A stretch of 64,000 nucleotides of DNA. Origin: Terriglobia bacterium. Its GTDB lineage: Bacteria; Acidobacteriota; Terriglobia; Terriglobales; Acidobacteriaceae. Below the pieces are notes generated by a model that worked only from the letters and a program-made list of their open reading frames with translations, was not told where the DNA came from and searched no databases. Below are positions 63,272 through 64,000 of the stretch, piece after piece. The stretch is taken from contig JAJPJE010000070.1 in assembly GCA_021324365.1 (NCBI GenBank), positions 58,374 to 122,373 of the forward strand. The letters are read 5' to 3'. Both the position numbers and the translations under genes were made by a program. Each line of letters starts with the position of its first letter. Positions within the stretch are counted from its first letter, which is position 1.

Positions 63272-64000
63272 CTACGGATACAGGCGGTGCAACGTGCGCG
63301 CGAACGGAATGGTCTCGCGCACATGTTCCAGACCGCAGATCCACGCCACAGCCCTCTCGATCCCCATGCCGAAGCCACCGTGCGGCACGCTACCATACTT
63401 CCGCAGGTCCAGGTACCACTTGAACGCCTCTTCCGGCAACCCGTGCTCGTGTATGCGCTTGATCAAAAGATCGTACGACGACATACGCTGCGAACCGCCA
63501 ATCACTTCGCCGTATCCCTCGGGCGCGAGCACATCGACGCACAGTGCCAGATCGGGCCGATCAGGATCGGGCTCCATGTAGAACGCCTTCACCGACGCAG
63601 GATAGCGGTGCACCATCACCGGCCGGTCGAATTGTGACGAGATATATGTCTCGTCGGGCGACCCAAAGTCTCCGCCCCACTCGAATCGGTTTTCAATTAG
63701 ACCCTTGGCGTGCCCGTCCTGCAGCATCTTTACGGCTTCGTCATAGCTGATCCGCGGGAAGGGCACTTTCACCGTTTCGAGTTTGGAGATATCACGTCCA
63801 ATTACCTCCAGATCTTGCCGGCGCCGCTCCAGCACTCGTTGCACCAGGAAACTCAGCAACCCTTCGGCAAGCTGCATTACGTCTTCAAGCTGTGCGAACG
63901 CCACTTCCGGCTCCACCATCCAGAACTCAGTCAGGTGCCGCCGCGTCTTCGACTTCTCCGCGCGAAACGTCGGCCCGAACGAGTAGACCTTCCCCAGAGC
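63272..64000 (-). CDS. asnS: Asparaginyl-tRNA synthetase, C-terminal part
   Basis: Class II synthetase charging tRNA-Asn; the gene runs off the right end, so only the last 242 residues are visible. Class II motif 2 ([20 protein letters not shown]) and motif 3 ([11 protein letters not shown]) are present, and the sequence ends HRLYP. It converges on nothing; the 156 bp beyond its stop, before arginase, holds no clear element. Confidence 0.93.
   Translation of the reverse strand, partial: ALGKVYSFGPTFRAEKSKTRRHLTEFWMVEPEVAFAQLEDVMQLAEGLLSFLVQRVLERRRQDLEVIGRDISKLETVKVPFPRISYDEAVKMLQDGHAKGLIENRFEWGGDFGSPDETYISSQFDRPVMVHRYPASVKAFYMEPDPDRPDLALCVDVLAPEGYGEVIGGSQRMSSYDLLIKRIHEHGLPEEAFKWYLDLRKYGSVPHGGFGMGIERAVAWICGLEHVRETIPFARTLHRLYP

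Overview
The window reads as a moderately GC-rich chromosomal segment of a soil- or sediment-type Acidobacteriota bacterium (Terriglobia/Koribacter-like). This is inferred from the gene families: VWFA-related and PEGA exported proteins, many secreted proteins of unknown function, ergothioneine genes, Kdo (LPS) genes and TonB/OmpA-type envelope proteins. Nothing looks like a phage, plasmid, integrative element, rRNA operon or CRISPR array. It is mostly housekeeping and envelope chromosome in short operons on both strands.

Layout. 0-7 kb: frameshifted tRNA CCA-adding enzyme, egtBD (ergothioneine), unknown exported proteins, kdsC. 7-15 kb: TPR protein, class A PBP with a PBP1b-like UB2H region, proS, OmpA-family protein. 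15-18 kb: drug-type ABC exporter divergent from a TetR regulator across a perfect 24-bp operator palindrome. 18-26 kb: kdsD, tRNA-Arg(UCU), PEGA protein, acyl-CoA dehydrogenase with a PilZ protein, peptide deformylase. 26-31 kb: full-length Lhr helicase. 31-38 kb: a degraded stretch (Ig-domain remnant, frameshifted exported protein, frameshifted cupin, frameshifted M13 peptidase), then an AbrB-type gene with a possible partner toxin. 38.8-43.3 kb: the most unusual part. pyrG lies between two genes with an in-frame TGA at the place of a reactive cysteine: a MerB-like organomercurial lyase and a CTP-synthase-C-terminal-related protein. Each TGA is followed 19-20 nt later by the loop of a well-formed hairpin; in the MerB-like gene the loop is GGUC. 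I read both as selenoproteins. kdsA follows. 43-57 kb: thioredoxin, hemerythrin, hexahaem cytochrome, NHL, VWFA and TPR proteins, with three CRP/FNR-like TGTGA-N6-TCACA palindromes. 57-64 kb: ddl, a second PilZ protein, a broken exported pseudogene, arginase and the 3' end of asnS.

How the genes work together: kdsD, kdsC, kdsA and CTP from pyrG feed CMP-Kdo for lipopolysaccharide; Ddl, the PBP, OmpA and TonB proteins serve the cell wall and envelope; proS, asnS, cca, def and tRNA-Arg serve translation. The selenoprotein calls predict that selA, selB, selC and selD exist elsewhere in this genome. Several single-base frameshifts are scattered through otherwise well-conserved genes, so some may be assembly errors rather than real pseudogenes.
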